A DNA stretch of 64,000 bases. Origin: Archangium gephyra. Lineage in GTDB: Bacteria; Myxococcota; Myxococcia; Myxococcales; Myxococcaceae. Numbering within the stretch: the stretch's first letter is position 1; each line of letters starts with the position of its first letter. The position numbers were made by a program, and so were the translations under genes. This document shows, in pieces, positions 26,425-35,433 of this stretch. The stretch covers positions 1 through 64,000 of the forward strand of contig QFQP01000029.1 of assembly GCA_003243425.1 (NCBI GenBank), read 5' to 3'. The notes under the pieces are model-generated. The model was not told where the DNA came from. It did no database searches and worked only from the letters and a program-made list of their open reading frames with translations.

Positions 26425-29130
26425 TCAGAGCGTCAGACCGGCCGGTAACGTGTCACCAAGCGCACGCGCCTCGTCGTCGGACGAGAGCTGAACGACCTCG
26501 GCCACGAGCTGTCGCCACGTGGTCGGGGCGTCGGCCAGCGCGAGCAGAATTCGCGCGCGAAGTTCGTCATCGAGATCGCGGCTGCGGTCACCGGTCTTGC
26601 GCGCCAGTTGCGTGAGCGCAAAACGAGCGCCGTCGTGCTTTCTGGGGTCGAGCCGGAGCAGCACTTCGGCCCACGCCGCCGCCGTTTCTGCCGGCACCAC
26701 GCGATGCGCAGCGCCGTACACGGGGAGCCGCGCGCCGAGCCGCCCCAGCGCCCAGGCCCAGGGCCCGCCGGCCGTCTGGGCCGACTCGAGCCGCGAGATG
26801 ATCCACGTGCCGAGCTCGACCTTGTCCTGCGGCACGATGAGCTCGAGTGATGCGGCGCAGCGCACCATTTCTTCCAGCCCCTGCGGCTGAATGCCCTTCA
26901 GTTTCCCTGCTGGCGGCTGCAGCCCGACGGGCACCTTTCGCTGCAGGTGCGGCTGCAGCAGTTTCCAGATGGCCAGCTGAGCGGCTTCGTTGAGGCCGCC
27001 TGCGATGCGGCGCCACAGTACCCAGAACTCGATCCAGATCGGTTGCTCGCCGTGGTTGGTGAGCAGGTCTTTGAAGATGGTGAACGTCTGTTCGACGCGC
27101 CACTCGTCGAGCGGGTACCCGACGCCCGGGCGCAGCGAGAAGCCGAGCAGCTGGAACATCACCTTCTCGTGGTCCGGTGAACGGCGCCGCTTGCCGACGC
27201 CGGCCCACAGCGGCGTCCACAGCTCGCGCAGCACGGGCACGGTCCAGGTGTCGCGAGGCCCGAGGATCTTCTCGAGCGTGCGGAAGAGGTTCTTCACGTC
27301 TTTGGGTTCGACGGGGAGCGGCCTGGTGCCGAACACGCGTTCGACTTCCAGCGTCGCTTCCGAGAAGCGCGCGGGCATCGACTCGGTGACGGTGATGGCC
27401 TGCGACTTCGCAGCGCCACGGAGCTCGAACTCGAGGCGCCAGCGCTGGTCGCCAGCGACGCAGGACAGCGCGAGCGTGCCCACCTCGGTCAGCGTGCACA
27501 CGAGGTGGACCTGAACCGTCGCGCCCTTCTGCCCGGAGAGAATGGTGTGAATCGGCGGCAGCGCCTTGAGCGACTCGTCATCGAGCGCGATGACGTCGCC
27601 GGCTTTGTCGAGGCGGTCGGCAGTCGTCGAGAAGAGCTGGAACTGCACCGGCTTGCCGAGCGTGAGCGTGAAGGTGCGGTCCTCGAGTTCGACCGTTTCG
27701 CCTTCTTCGAGGCCGCGCGGAATGAGGCACACCGCTTTGTTGCTCCCGACGGACACGTAGAAGGCGCGCGGGGCTCCACCGCCGATCTTCTTGCCCAGCG
27801 CCTTGCGCGCCAGCCCTGAATAGGCGGCGCCACGCGCGACCGCGAGATCGAGCGAGTCGTGGGGCAGCAGGGGGATCTTCGGCTGCTCGGGCCAGATGTT
27901 CGAAACCGAGTCGACCAGCGCCTGGGTCAACACCGGTGAATTGAAGACGCCACCGTTCAGCAGAATCGCATCGGGCCGCGACAGCGAGTCACCGGCATGC
28001 GCGCGCAGGAAGGCGACGACATGGCGCGTGATGGCGGCGTCGGTCGCGTACGGAAGCCCGAGCTCGACGACGGCGCCGCGCTTCGCGACGGTCGGCAACG
28101 AATCGGCGGTGACGGTCGGGAAGAAACCGCGCGCGGTGACCTCGACGATTTCGTCGCGCGTCAGCTCGGCCGACAGCGTTCCACCGATCAACCGGCTGCC
28201 AGCCCCCGCGAGCGTGACCTTGATGGGCGAGGTGGTCGCTGCGCCGCCGAGCACGTCTTCTTTCACCGACCGCGCGACCGCCACCGCCTGCGCCCACTGC
28301 GTGCCGTTCAACCTGACGTTCGTCTTGCTCTCGATGACGCGCGCGAGGGCCGCGTCCATGTTGTCGCCGCCGAGCAGCAGGTGCTCACCGACCGCCACCC
28401 GCCGCATCGCCGGGCCTTCCGGCAACATCGCGACCTGCACCAGCGAGAAGTCGGTGGTGCCGCCGCCGACGTCGACCACCAGCACCAGCTTCACGTTCTC
28501 GAGCGCCTTGCCCAGCGCGTCGCGGTTGCGCGACGTGAAGTCGTAGAAGGCAGCCTGCGGCTCTTCCAGCAGCGACAGCTTGTTGAGCTCGAAGCCCGCG
28601 TCCCGCGCCGCCTGCAGCGTCAACGCGCGCGCTGCTTCGTCGAACGACGCGGGGATCGTGAGCACGACCTCCTGCTGCGCCAACGGAGCGTCGGGGTGTG
28701 CGTGGTTCCACGCGTCGGCGATGTGCCGCAGCAACGCCGCCTGCGCCGCGACGGGCGACATGCGCGGCACGTCACTCGTCGCGCCCCACGGAAGAATGTC
28801 GGCCTGGCGGTCGACGCCTTGATGAATGAGCCACGACTTCGCGCTCGTCACCACACGACCGGGAACGCGGCCTGCCTGCCAGCGCGCGAACTCGCCGGTC
28901 ACCTTCGTCGGCCCGCCCCACGGCAGCGCGAGCGACCCTTCGGGGAACTCGTTGGCGACGGGCGCGTACACCGCCGATGGCAACAACGCGCGCGCGCTGA
29001 CTTCACCGGGCCGCACCAGCTGCGGCACCGCGAAGTCGACGACGCGCGCAGACGCGCCTGCGCCCGGCTCGGTGAAGGCCACTGCGCAATTCGAGGTGCC
29101 GAGATCGATGCCGATGACGTAGCGAGACAC
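26425..29130 (-). CDS. Hsp70-family protein, long form
   Basis: 901 residues from GTG 29130, 3 bp after the stop of the neighbouring Hsp70 gene. The N-terminal 500 residues carry the actin/Hsp70 ATPase signatures VIGIDLGTSNCAVAF, LVVDVGGGTTDFSLVQV and AILLNGGVFNSP. The region after residue 600 is an all-helical extension (WELRELWTPLW-like, HLQRKVPVGLQPPAGKLKG) in place of the DnaK lid, as in proteins carrying DUF3731. It is not canonical DnaK: it lacks the EEVD-type or acidic tail, and no DnaJ/GrpE genes are nearby. It is third gene of a coupled DUF2760-Hsp70-Hsp70 operon. The role is presumed chaperone-like ATPase; the client is unknown. Confidence 0.88.
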   Translation of the reverse strand: MSRYVIGIDLGTSNCAVAFTEPGAGASARVVDFAVPQLVRPGEVSARALLPSAVYAPVANEFPEGSLALPWGGPTKVTGEFARWQAGRVPGRVVTSAKSWLIHQGVDRQADILPWGATSDVPRMSPVAAQAALLRHIADAWNHAHPDAPLAQQEVVLTIPASFDEAARALTLQAARDAGFELNKLSLLEEPQAAFYDFTSRNRDALGKALENVKLVLVVDVGGGTTDFSLVQVAMLPEGPAMRRVAVGEHLLLGGDNMDAALARVIESKTNVRLNGTQWAQAVAVARSVKEDVLGGAATTSPIKVTLAGAGSRLIGGTLSAELTRDEIVEVTARGFFPTVTADSLPTVAKRGAVVELGLPYATDAAITRHVVAFLRAHAGDSLSRPDAILLNGGVFNSPVLTQALVDSVSNIWPEQPKIPLLPHDSLDLAVARGAAYSGLARKALGKKIGGGAPRAFYVSVGSNKAVCLIPRGLEEGETVELEDRTFTLTLGKPVQFQLFSTTADRLDKAGDVIALDDESLKALPPIHTILSGQKGATVQVHLVCTLTEVGTLALSCVAGDQRWRLEFELRGAAKSQAITVTESMPARFSEATLEVERVFGTRPLPVEPKDVKNLFRTLEKILGPRDTWTVPVLRELWTPLWAGVGKRRRSPDHEKVMFQLLGFSLRPGVGYPLDEWRVEQTFTIFKDLLTNHGEQPIWIEFWVLWRRIAGGLNEAAQLAIWKLLQPHLQRKVPVGLQPPAGKLKGIQPQGLEEMVRCAASLELIVPQDKVELGTWIISRLESAQTAGGPWAWALGRLGARLPVYGAAHRVVPAETAAAWAEVLLRLDPRKHDGARFALTQLARKTGDRSRDLDDELRARILLALADAPTTWRQLVAEVVQLSSDDEARALGDTLPAGLTL

Positions 29131-29133
29131 GAG

Positions 29134-30927
29134 TCAGTCCTGGCGAACGTTGAGCTCCAACTTCCAGCGGCCCTTGCCGTTGCGCTCGAGACAACGCACC
29201 TCGAGTGCACCCAGCTCGGTCACCGCGGCCTGCAGATTCACCGGCACCAACGCGCCGCTGCTGCCTTCGAGCGCCGTTTCAATCGGCGGCAATTCATCGA
29301 GGTCCTTCGCGGCCTCGGCGTCTTCGATGAACTCGCCGACCTTGTCGTCACGGCGCGTCGACGACGAGAAGAAGCGGAACCGCGTGGGCTCGCCGACGAC
29401 CAGCCCGAATTCCTGCGGCGGAATGTCCGCCTGGGTGCCTTCTTCCATTCCGAACGGCGCGACACACAGCGCCTTCACCGGCGGCGTGAACCCGGGAACG
29501 GCCATCATCGCGCTCTCGACACCCACGTAATACGAGCGCGCCGTGCCGCCGCGAATGCGGATGCCGTGACCCGCTTTGACCCAGCCGTAATACGCAGCGC
29601 CACGCGCCACGGCGAGATCGAGGTCGGCGCCGGCCAGCTCGCGCGCCGCACTGACGCCCTCACCCGTGAGCCACGCGTTCAACGTGTCCATCACGCGTGC
29701 GCGCAAGCTGGTGGCCTTGAACACGCCACCGTTGAAGAGCACCGCCGTGGGCCGCGCGAACGAGGTGCCGAGGTTGAGCGACGTCGCCTGCCGAGACAGG
29801 AACGCCGCGAGGTGCCTGGTGATCGCCGCGTCTTGCGCGTAGGGCAGGGCGACCTGCGCGAGGCCGGTGCGGCGCGCCGCCACCGGCACTTCGGTGACCT
29901 TCACGCGCGGGAAGAAGCCTTCGGTCAGTACGCGCTCGAGCTCTTCGCGCAGCAGCTCGGTCTTGAGCGTTCCACCGACGAGCGATGAGCCACGACCCGG
30001 CACCGAAATCGGCGCCTTCTCGGCGTTGGGGTGCTCGTACAGATGTTCTTTGCCGACGCGACACGCCGACGTGAGCGCGGCGAGCTGCCAGGGGTCGAGC
30101 GTCTTGCCCTGTGCCTTGAACTTCTCGTTGAGCGTGAAGGCCAGCGCGAGGTCCATGTTGTCGCCGCCGAGGAGAATGTGATCTCCGACGGCCAGACGTT
30201 CGAGCTGCAGCTCACCGTCTTTCTGCGACACACCGATGAGCGAGAAGTCGCTCGTACCGCCGCCGACGTCGACGACCAGCAACACGTCGCCGGGCTGCAG
30301 CTGCTTGCGCCAGTCGTTGCCCTGCGCTTCGAGCCACGCGTAGAGCGCGGCCTGCGGTTCTTCGAGCAGGGTGACGCGCGCGAGCCCTGCCTTCGCCGCC
30401 GCCTCGAGCGTCAGATCACGCGCCGCTGCATCGAACGACGCGGGCACGGTGACCACCACTTCTTGATCCGCGAGTGGCGCCAGCTCGCGTTCCCACGACT
30501 GGCGAAGGTGCTCGAGGTAACGCGCGCTCGCGTCGACCGGCGAGACCTTCGAGACATCGTCGGGCGCACCCCACGGCAGAATCGGCGCGCGGCGGTCGAC
30601 GGTCGGGTGCCCGAGCCACGACTTCGCCGAGGACACGAGCCGCGTCGGCACCTTCGCGCCGTGCGTGCGCGCCAGCTCACCGGTGATGAAGCCGATCTTC
30701 TTGTTCCACGGCAGCGCCAGCGATCCGGACGGAAATTCCGTTTCTGCTGCGAGGTAGAGAAACGACGGCAACAGCTGCCTGGGCTCGATGGTGCCCGGCG
30801 CGGTCAGCTGCGGTACCGGCAACACGGCCTGACCTGCGCCACGTGCTTCCTTCGCGTCGAACTCCAGGTACGACAGCGCGCTGTGCGTGGTGCCGAGGTC
30901 GATTCCGATGGCGTACTTCTTCGTCAC
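29134..30927 (-). CDS. Hsp70-family protein, short form
   Basis: 597 residues from GTG 30927, overlapping the stop of the DUF2760 gene (GTGA). ATPase signatures are AIGIDLGTTHSALSYLEF, LLVVDVGGGTSDFSLIGV and AVLFNGGVF. The C-terminal 100 residues (FGLVVGEPTRFRFFSSSTRR) look like a short substrate-binding beta domain without a helical lid. It is related to the 901-residue downstream protein over the whole ATPase domain, so the pair are paralogues of different length that may form a heteromer or work in sequence. Operon coupling supports joint action with DUF2760. Confidence 0.88.
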   Translation of the reverse strand: MTKKYAIGIDLGTTHSALSYLEFDAKEARGAGQAVLPVPQLTAPGTIEPRQLLPSFLYLAAETEFPSGSLALPWNKKIGFITGELARTHGAKVPTRLVSSAKSWLGHPTVDRRAPILPWGAPDDVSKVSPVDASARYLEHLRQSWERELAPLADQEVVVTVPASFDAAARDLTLEAAAKAGLARVTLLEEPQAALYAWLEAQGNDWRKQLQPGDVLLVVDVGGGTSDFSLIGVSQKDGELQLERLAVGDHILLGGDNMDLALAFTLNEKFKAQGKTLDPWQLAALTSACRVGKEHLYEHPNAEKAPISVPGRGSSLVGGTLKTELLREELERVLTEGFFPRVKVTEVPVAARRTGLAQVALPYAQDAAITRHLAAFLSRQATSLNLGTSFARPTAVLFNGGVFKATSLRARVMDTLNAWLTGEGVSAARELAGADLDLAVARGAAYYGWVKAGHGIRIRGGTARSYYVGVESAMMAVPGFTPPVKALCVAPFGMEEGTQADIPPQEFGLVVGEPTRFRFFSSSTRRDDKVGEFIEDAEAAKDLDELPPIETALEGSSGALVPVNLQAAVTELGALEVRCLERNGKGRWKLELNVRQD

Positions 30928-31448
30928 GGCAGCTCGACCTCCGCGGGTGCCAGCACCTTCACGTCGACGGTGGTCGGCACGTCAGGCAGCGCGACCTTCG
31001 TGGCCACCCAACCGTGGTGTTTGAGCGCGCCCTTCCACGGCCCCGTGCCCGTCACGTTGCCCGTCAGGCGGAATCGATTGGCGTCGAAGCCCTGAGGCAC
31101 GTCGATGCTCGCGCCTTCGCTCTGCGTCACCACCGGCGCCAGCGGCACGTACTGCTGCAGCGCCTTGCGACACCCTTCGTGCACCACGCGCGCGGCGGCG
31201 CCCACGTCAGCGTCAGAGAAGCTCGAGACATCTTCCTGAAGGAAATCGAGCAGCCGGCCTTCACGCTGCAGCAGCCCGAGAATGAAGAGGCCTGCGGCGT
31301 GCTGCTGTTCCGGCGTCATTACTGGAGCCGGCGGCGGCAGCAGGGGTTTGTGGGGCTCGACGGGCGCTGGCAACACCGGCGTGGGCTGGGGCAGCTCGCC
31401 ACCAAAGAGAATCGAGAGCGCAAGTTTCAGTCGGGAAAAAAACGACAT
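30924..31448 (-). CDS. DUF2760 protein, first gene of the Hsp70 operon
   Basis: 174 residues. The N-terminal amphipathic segment SFFSRLKLALSILFGGELP may associate with membrane. It is followed by a Pro-rich stretch and a helical/beta domain (GLFILGLLQREGRLLDFLQE; DVSSFSDADVGAAARVVHEG; WVATKVALPDVP). This matches the DUF2760 family, known to co-occur with atypical Hsp70 pairs. The stop overlaps the Hsp70 GTG by 4 bp. About 100 bp separate it from the divergent gene at 31547, and that gap should hold the operon promoter. Confidence 0.78.
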   Translation of the reverse strand: MSFFSRLKLALSILFGGELPQPTPVLPAPVEPHKPLLPPPAPVMTPEQQHAAGLFILGLLQREGRLLDFLQEDVSSFSDADVGAAARVVHEGCRKALQQYVPLAPVVTQSEGASIDVPQGFDANRFRLTGNVTGTGPWKGALKHHGWVATKVALPDVPTTVDVKVLAPAEVELP

Positions 31449-31546
31449 GCGGTCCCGTTAAGCGAATTTCCCTCGGGTGCCAACCGTTCCGAGAATGCAC
31501 TATGTCCCCGTCTCCACTGACGTTTCGGGGCGCACGAAAGGAAGAC

Positions 31547-32125
31547 ATGAAGTTCCTCATCATCGCGCTGCTCACCTTTTCGCTGCCCGCTGCCGCTGCC
31601 GAAGTGTTCGTCAACGGCGTCAATGTCGACGGTCTGACCAACCACAACTTCGAGAAGGTGAACGTTCGCCTCGACGAGCGCGGCAACGTGCAGATCGACG
31701 CGCCGGGCTACTCGGTGAAGAAGGTGTCGCTGCAGGACAAGGCGCCCGAGCCGGCCGGTTCGATCACCCAGAAGTACTACCTCGTCACCGAACAGTCGCC
31801 CTCGGGCATGACGGAGTACGAGATCGACCTGTTCTTGAACGGCAAGTACTTCCGCACGGTGAAGAACGGTGACGAGCAGCTGGTGACCGACATCACGCGC
31901 AGCCTCAAGCCGGGCCGCAACACCGTCATCGCGCAGGCCAAGAAGCGCTACGCGAACCCCGATCGCCCGCGCAGCCAGAGCCGCGCGCACGTGTTCCGCG
32001 TGATCATCGGCGAAGGCACCACCGCGAACGATCAGGTGACGATCGAAAAGCAGGTGATGACGTTCACGCGCACCGCCGCGGACACCAACGACGTCACCCA
32101 GGAATTCAGCTTCACCACGCGCTGA
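31547..32125 (+). CDS. Secreted protein, unknown function
   Basis: 192 residues from ATG 31547, which has a good AAAGGAAG ribosome site and begins a signal peptide (KFLIIALLTFSLPAAAA). The mature protein is beta-rich (EVFVNGVNVDGLTNHNFEKV; EYEIDLFLNGKYFRTVKNGD; DITRSLKPGRNTVIAQAKKR), with a PEGA-like or Ig-like look. It lies 9 bp upstream of the Tgl-like gene, so co-transcription with pilus-assembly functions is likely. No catalytic motif is visible. Confidence 0.8.
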   Translation: MKFLIIALLTFSLPAAAAEVFVNGVNVDGLTNHNFEKVNVRLDERGNVQIDAPGYSVKKVSLQDKAPEPAGSITQKYYLVTEQSPSGMTEYEIDLFLNGKYFRTVKNGDEQLVTDITRSLKPGRNTVIAQAKKRYANPDRPRSQSRAHVFRVIIGEGTTANDQVTIEKQVMTFTRTAADTNDVTQEFSFTTR

Positions 32126-32134
32126 CGGAGCTTC

Positions 32135-33337
32135 ATGTATTCCATCGACGAGCGACTTCGCGGGCTGCCCGCTGTCAGGGACCAGGTGGTTCAGCTCTAC
32201 CAGTCGCTGAACCAACCGCACCTCGCCATTCCCAATCGCCGCGCCGGGCCTGCCTCGGCCACCGTGCTCGGGCTGCGCGGGCCATCGGGCTTCGCGGTGT
32301 TCGTGTACCTCTACATGCCCCAGAGCGGCGAGAGCGCGGTCTACGTGCCCTCCAACGGCACCGTTCCCGCGGAGCAGTTTCAGGGCGAAGAAGCCGAAGC
32401 GCTGGGCTTCGTCGAGTCGATGGGCTTCATCATGGACAACCTGAACTTCCGCGGCCGCCCGGCGGACGAGCAGGACTCCATGATTCGCTCGATGCCGGTC
32501 TTCCAGCGTGAGCCGCCGGCACCGAACGCGTCGTCTCCGTCCACGCCTGGTTCGCGGCCGGGCACCGGTGGCCACTCGACGGTCATTCAGCTGGGGAAGT
32601 TGTTCTCGGCGTTCTGTCTTGCGCTCTTCGTCAGCGGCTGTGCGCACGTCAGCGATCATGATCGCGAGCAGTCGAACCTCCGCTACGAGCTCGCCGTGCA
32701 GAGCCTGGTGAAGGAGCCGCAGCAGGCGCTCAAAGAAGCCGAAGCGGCGCTGGTGTTGAACCCCGAGAACGCCGACGCGTGGCACGTGAAGGGGCTGCTG
32801 CTGCATCACAGCTTCCGTCGCCTCGAAGAGGCGCGCGCGGCGTTCGCCAGGGCGCTGGAGCTGAAGAACCCGTTTCCCGAGGCGAACAACAACCTCGGCA
32901 ACCTCTACATGGATCAGAAGCGCTGGGACGACGCCATCGCGCAGTACCAGCTGGCGCTCAACGACGTGATGTTCCGCGAACCGTATCTCGCGCAGAGCAA
33001 CATGGGCTGGGCGTACTTCAAGAAGGGCGACAACAAGTCGGCCATCGAGAACATCCGCGCGGCGTTGCAGGTCAGCCCCAAGTACTGCCTGGGCGAGCTG
33101 CAACTGGGTCAGATCTACGAGTCGCAGCAGTCGGCGACGGAGGCCTGCAAGTACTTCGGTCGCTACCGTGAGCACTGCCCCGATCGCGCCGATGCCTGGC
33201 AGCGTGATGCCGTGTGCCTCGCGCAGAACGGTGACGCCGCCGCCGCCACGAAGGCCTTCGACACCTGCATCGAGAAGGCCGGCAGCGACGATCAGAAGGA
33301 CGTCTGCAAGTCGCTCAAGGAACAGCTGCTCAAATGA
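32135..33337 (+). CDS. Apparent fusion: small domain plus Tgl-like TPR lipoprotein
   Basis: 400 residues in one frame. Residues 1-125 are a soluble domain (MYSIDERLRGLPAVRDQVVQ; GPSGFAVFVYLYMPQSG; ESMGFIMDNLNFRGRP). Residues 126-155 are a Pro/Ser linker. Residues 156-169 read as a lipoprotein signal with lipobox LFVSGC, and the rest is six TPR-like repeats (AEAALVLNPENADAWHVKGL; PFPEANNNLGNLYMDQKRW). The TPR part matches Myxococcus Tgl, an outer-membrane lipoprotein needed for PilQ secretin assembly. An export signal 155 residues into a protein is not expected to work, so two genes probably meet here. No normal ATG or GTG precedes the lipobox in frame; CTG or TTG near 32591-32600 are candidates. 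Confidence 0.75.
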   Translation: MYSIDERLRGLPAVRDQVVQLYQSLNQPHLAIPNRRAGPASATVLGLRGPSGFAVFVYLYMPQSGESAVYVPSNGTVPAEQFQGEEAEALGFVESMGFIMDNLNFRGRPADEQDSMIRSMPVFQREPPAPNASSPSTPGSRPGTGGHSTVIQLGKLFSAFCLALFVSGCAHVSDHDREQSNLRYELAVQSLVKEPQQALKEAEAALVLNPENADAWHVKGLLLHHSFRRLEEARAAFARALELKNPFPEANNNLGNLYMDQKRWDDAIAQYQLALNDVMFREPYLAQSNMGWAYFKKGDNKSAIENIRAALQVSPKYCLGELQLGQIYESQQSATEACKYFGRYREHCPDRADAWQRDAVCLAQNGDAAAATKAFDTCIEKAGSDDQKDVCKSLKEQLLK

Positions 33338-33741
33338 CTCCGCCGGACTACCTGGACTTTGGCCGGTACCTCCAGGTGCAGAGAGAGCTTCGTGGGCTGT
33401 CGCTCGACGACGTCGCCCGGCAGACCAAGATTCCGCCGACGTTGATCGGCGCGCTCGAGAGTGGCCAGTCGGAGCGGTTCCCCGAGCGGGTCTTCATTCT
33501 CAACTACATCCGCAGCTACGCGACGGCGGTGGGGCTCTCGCCCGACGAGGCGGTCAATCGCTTCCACGAGATTCCCGAGGCTCCGAAGGCCGAAGCGTTC
33601 GACCCGGCGGCGCTCGAGACCGTTCGCCTCGCGCGCGCGTCGTCGATGCTGTGGAGCACGATCGCCGCGGTGCTGGTCCTCGCCGCGCTGCTGACGCTCA
33701 ACGGCGTGTACGAATTGACGCTGCGGTATACGCACCGCTGA
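33334..33741 (+). CDS. RodZ-like HTH membrane protein
   Basis: 135 residues. An N-terminal HTH_25-type helix-turn-helix (FGRYLQVQRELRGLSLDDVA, RQTKIPPTLIGALESGQ) is followed by a charged linker and one membrane helix near residues 108-128 (SMLWSTIAAVLVLAALLTL). It is shorter than E. coli RodZ, which adds a periplasmic domain, so it is a minimal RodZ-like protein. RodZ links MreB to the elongation machinery; some relatives act as regulators. The ATG overlaps the upstream stop (ATGA) and recO follows directly. Confidence 0.82.
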   Translation: MTPPDYLDFGRYLQVQRELRGLSLDDVARQTKIPPTLIGALESGQSERFPERVFILNYIRSYATAVGLSPDEAVNRFHEIPEAPKAEAFDPAALETVRLARASSMLWSTIAAVLVLAALLTLNGVYELTLRYTHR

Positions 33742-34476
33742 GTGGACCGCTTCGTCGACCAGGCACTCGTGTTGTCCGCGGTGGATTTCGGCGAAGCCGA
33801 TCGCATCGTCACGCTTCTGACGCGGGCGCACGGGCGCCTGTCGGCCTTCGCCGCCGGTGCGCGAAAGAGCAAACGTCGCTTCGCGGGAGCCCTCGAGGCG
33901 GGAACGCACCTGAACGCGCAGCTGGTCTCGACGCGCGGCGACACCTGCCGGCTCGATGGCGTGGACGTCATCAAGTCGTTCCACAAACTGCGCGACGATC
34001 TCCCACGCATCGCGCGGGCCCTGTACTGCCTCGAGTTGTGTCGCGAGCTGACGCGCGATCACCAACCGCACGAGGCGTTGTTCGACGCGCTGGCGCACTA
34101 CCTGGGGTTGCTCGACGAAGCGCGCGCCGGGCCCACGTCGGTCATCAAGTTCGAGCTCGATGCGCTGCAGTACACCGGCTTCATGCCGCACTTCGCGCCC
34201 TGCGCACTGTGTGGCGGGCCCACCGGCGACCGGCCCCGCTTCGACCCCGAGCACGGCGGCGTGGTGTGCTTCTCGTGCAGCGCGCGGGTGCCGCGCGGAA
34301 TTCCGGTGCGCCCCGAGGTGGTCGAAGCGCTGGCGCGGCTGCAGGCCGGTGAGCGCAAGCCGTTACCTGCGGAACTTCGGGCGCGCAGCCGTGAGCTGCT
34401 CAACCTCTTCATCGCGCATCATCTCGGCCGGAAATTGAAGTCGGTGGACTTCATGGAACAGGTGGGAACGGACTGA
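33742..34476 (+). CDS. recO: DNA repair protein RecO
   Basis: 244 residues from a GTG directly after the preceding stop. N-terminal OB-fold (VDQALVLSAVDFGEADRIVT, GRLSAFAAGARKSKRRFAGA), a helical middle, and a zinc site formed by CALCGG and CFSC. RecO works with RecF and RecR to load RecA at single-stranded gaps. Length and motifs are standard. It is tightly packed in a run of four plus-strand genes (Tgl-like, RodZ-like, recO, PfkB). Confidence 0.95.
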   Translation: MDRFVDQALVLSAVDFGEADRIVTLLTRAHGRLSAFAAGARKSKRRFAGALEAGTHLNAQLVSTRGDTCRLDGVDVIKSFHKLRDDLPRIARALYCLELCRELTRDHQPHEALFDALAHYLGLLDEARAGPTSVIKFELDALQYTGFMPHFAPCALCGGPTGDRPRFDPEHGGVVCFSCSARVPRGIPVRPEVVEALARLQAGERKPLPAELRARSRELLNLFIAHHLGRKLKSVDFMEQVGTD

Positions 34477-35430
34477 ATGCTCGACGTGGTCTCGCTGGGT
34501 GAAGCGCTGGTCGATTTCCTGCCGGAGCGGCGTGGCGCGCGTGTTCGCGAAGTCGCGCAGTGGACACCGTGCATCGGTGGAGCGCCTGCCAACGTGACGG
34601 TGGGGTTGTCGCGGCTGGGCGCGAAGTCGGCGCTGGTGGGCGTGACCGGCGACGATGAGTTCGGCCACTTCCTCAAGGAGCGGCTCGAAGGCGAGGGCGT
34701 CGACGTGCGGTTCCTCCGCCAGACGAAAGACGGCAAGACCGGCCTCGCGTTCGTGTCGCTCACCAGGTCGGGCGATCGCTCGTTCACCTTCTACCGAACC
34801 CGGTCTGCCGAGACGTTCCTGTGCGAGACGGAAGCGTCGCGCGTCCCCGAGAGCAAGGTGCTCCACGTGGGCACCAACTCGCTGATTCACGCCGCTGCCC
34901 GGGCGGCGGTGCAGGGCGCGGTGAAGCGCGCGTACGACGCCGACCGCATCGTCTCCACAGACCCGAACCTGCGCCTCCATCTGTGGAAGGACCCGCGGGT
35001 GCTGCAGGCGCTGTTGAACAAGCTCTTCGTGCGCTGCTCGGTGGTGAAGCTGAGCGAGGAAGAGATCGAATTCGCGTGTGGCACCGCGAAGATCGAGAAG
35101 GCGCTCGATGCCCTCGAGGCGCGCGGCGTGGTGGTCTCGATGGTGACGCTGGGCGCCAGGGGCGCGGCGCTGCGCTTCCACGGCCAGACGCGGTACGTGC
35201 CGGCCAAGAAGGTGAAGGTGGTCGACACCACGGGCGCCGGCGACGGCTTCACGGCGGGCTTCCTGTTCGGCCTCACCCGGCACTACGGCTCTCGGACCGA
35301 GCTCGAGGCGGCCGACATCGACACGCTCGAGGGGCACGCGCGGTTCGCGTGCCTGGTGGGTTCGCACGCGGTCACGAGGCTGGGCGCGGTGGCGGGCCTG
35401 CCGACGCTCCGCACGCTTCGGAAGAAGTGA
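34477..35430 (+). CDS. PfkB-family carbohydrate kinase (fructokinase-like)
   Basis: 317 residues. The N-terminal signature GGAPANVTVGLSRLGAKSAL and C-terminal DTTGAGDGFTAGFLFGL are the two ribokinase/PfkB motifs, the second containing the anion-hole GAGD with the catalytic Asp. SLGEALVDFLPERRG at the start resembles fructokinases, and VSTDPNLRLHLWKD is also typical. It likely phosphorylates fructose or a related sugar; specificity cannot be told. It begins right after the recO stop. Confidence 0.9.
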   Translation: MLDVVSLGEALVDFLPERRGARVREVAQWTPCIGGAPANVTVGLSRLGAKSALVGVTGDDEFGHFLKERLEGEGVDVRFLRQTKDGKTGLAFVSLTRSGDRSFTFYRTRSAETFLCETEASRVPESKVLHVGTNSLIHAAARAAVQGAVKRAYDADRIVSTDPNLRLHLWKDPRVLQALLNKLFVRCSVVKLSEEEIEFACGTAKIEKALDALEARGVVVSMVTLGARGAALRFHGQTRYVPAKKVKVVDTTGAGDGFTAGFLFGLTRHYGSRTELEAADIDTLEGHARFACLVGSHAVTRLGAVAGLPTLRTLRKK

Positions 35431-35433
35431 CCG

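Noticed and set aside
31427..33175. 582-codon minus-strand open frame
   Set aside because: Covers two plus-strand genes with signal peptide and TPR motifs; composition is that of a GC-rich shadow.
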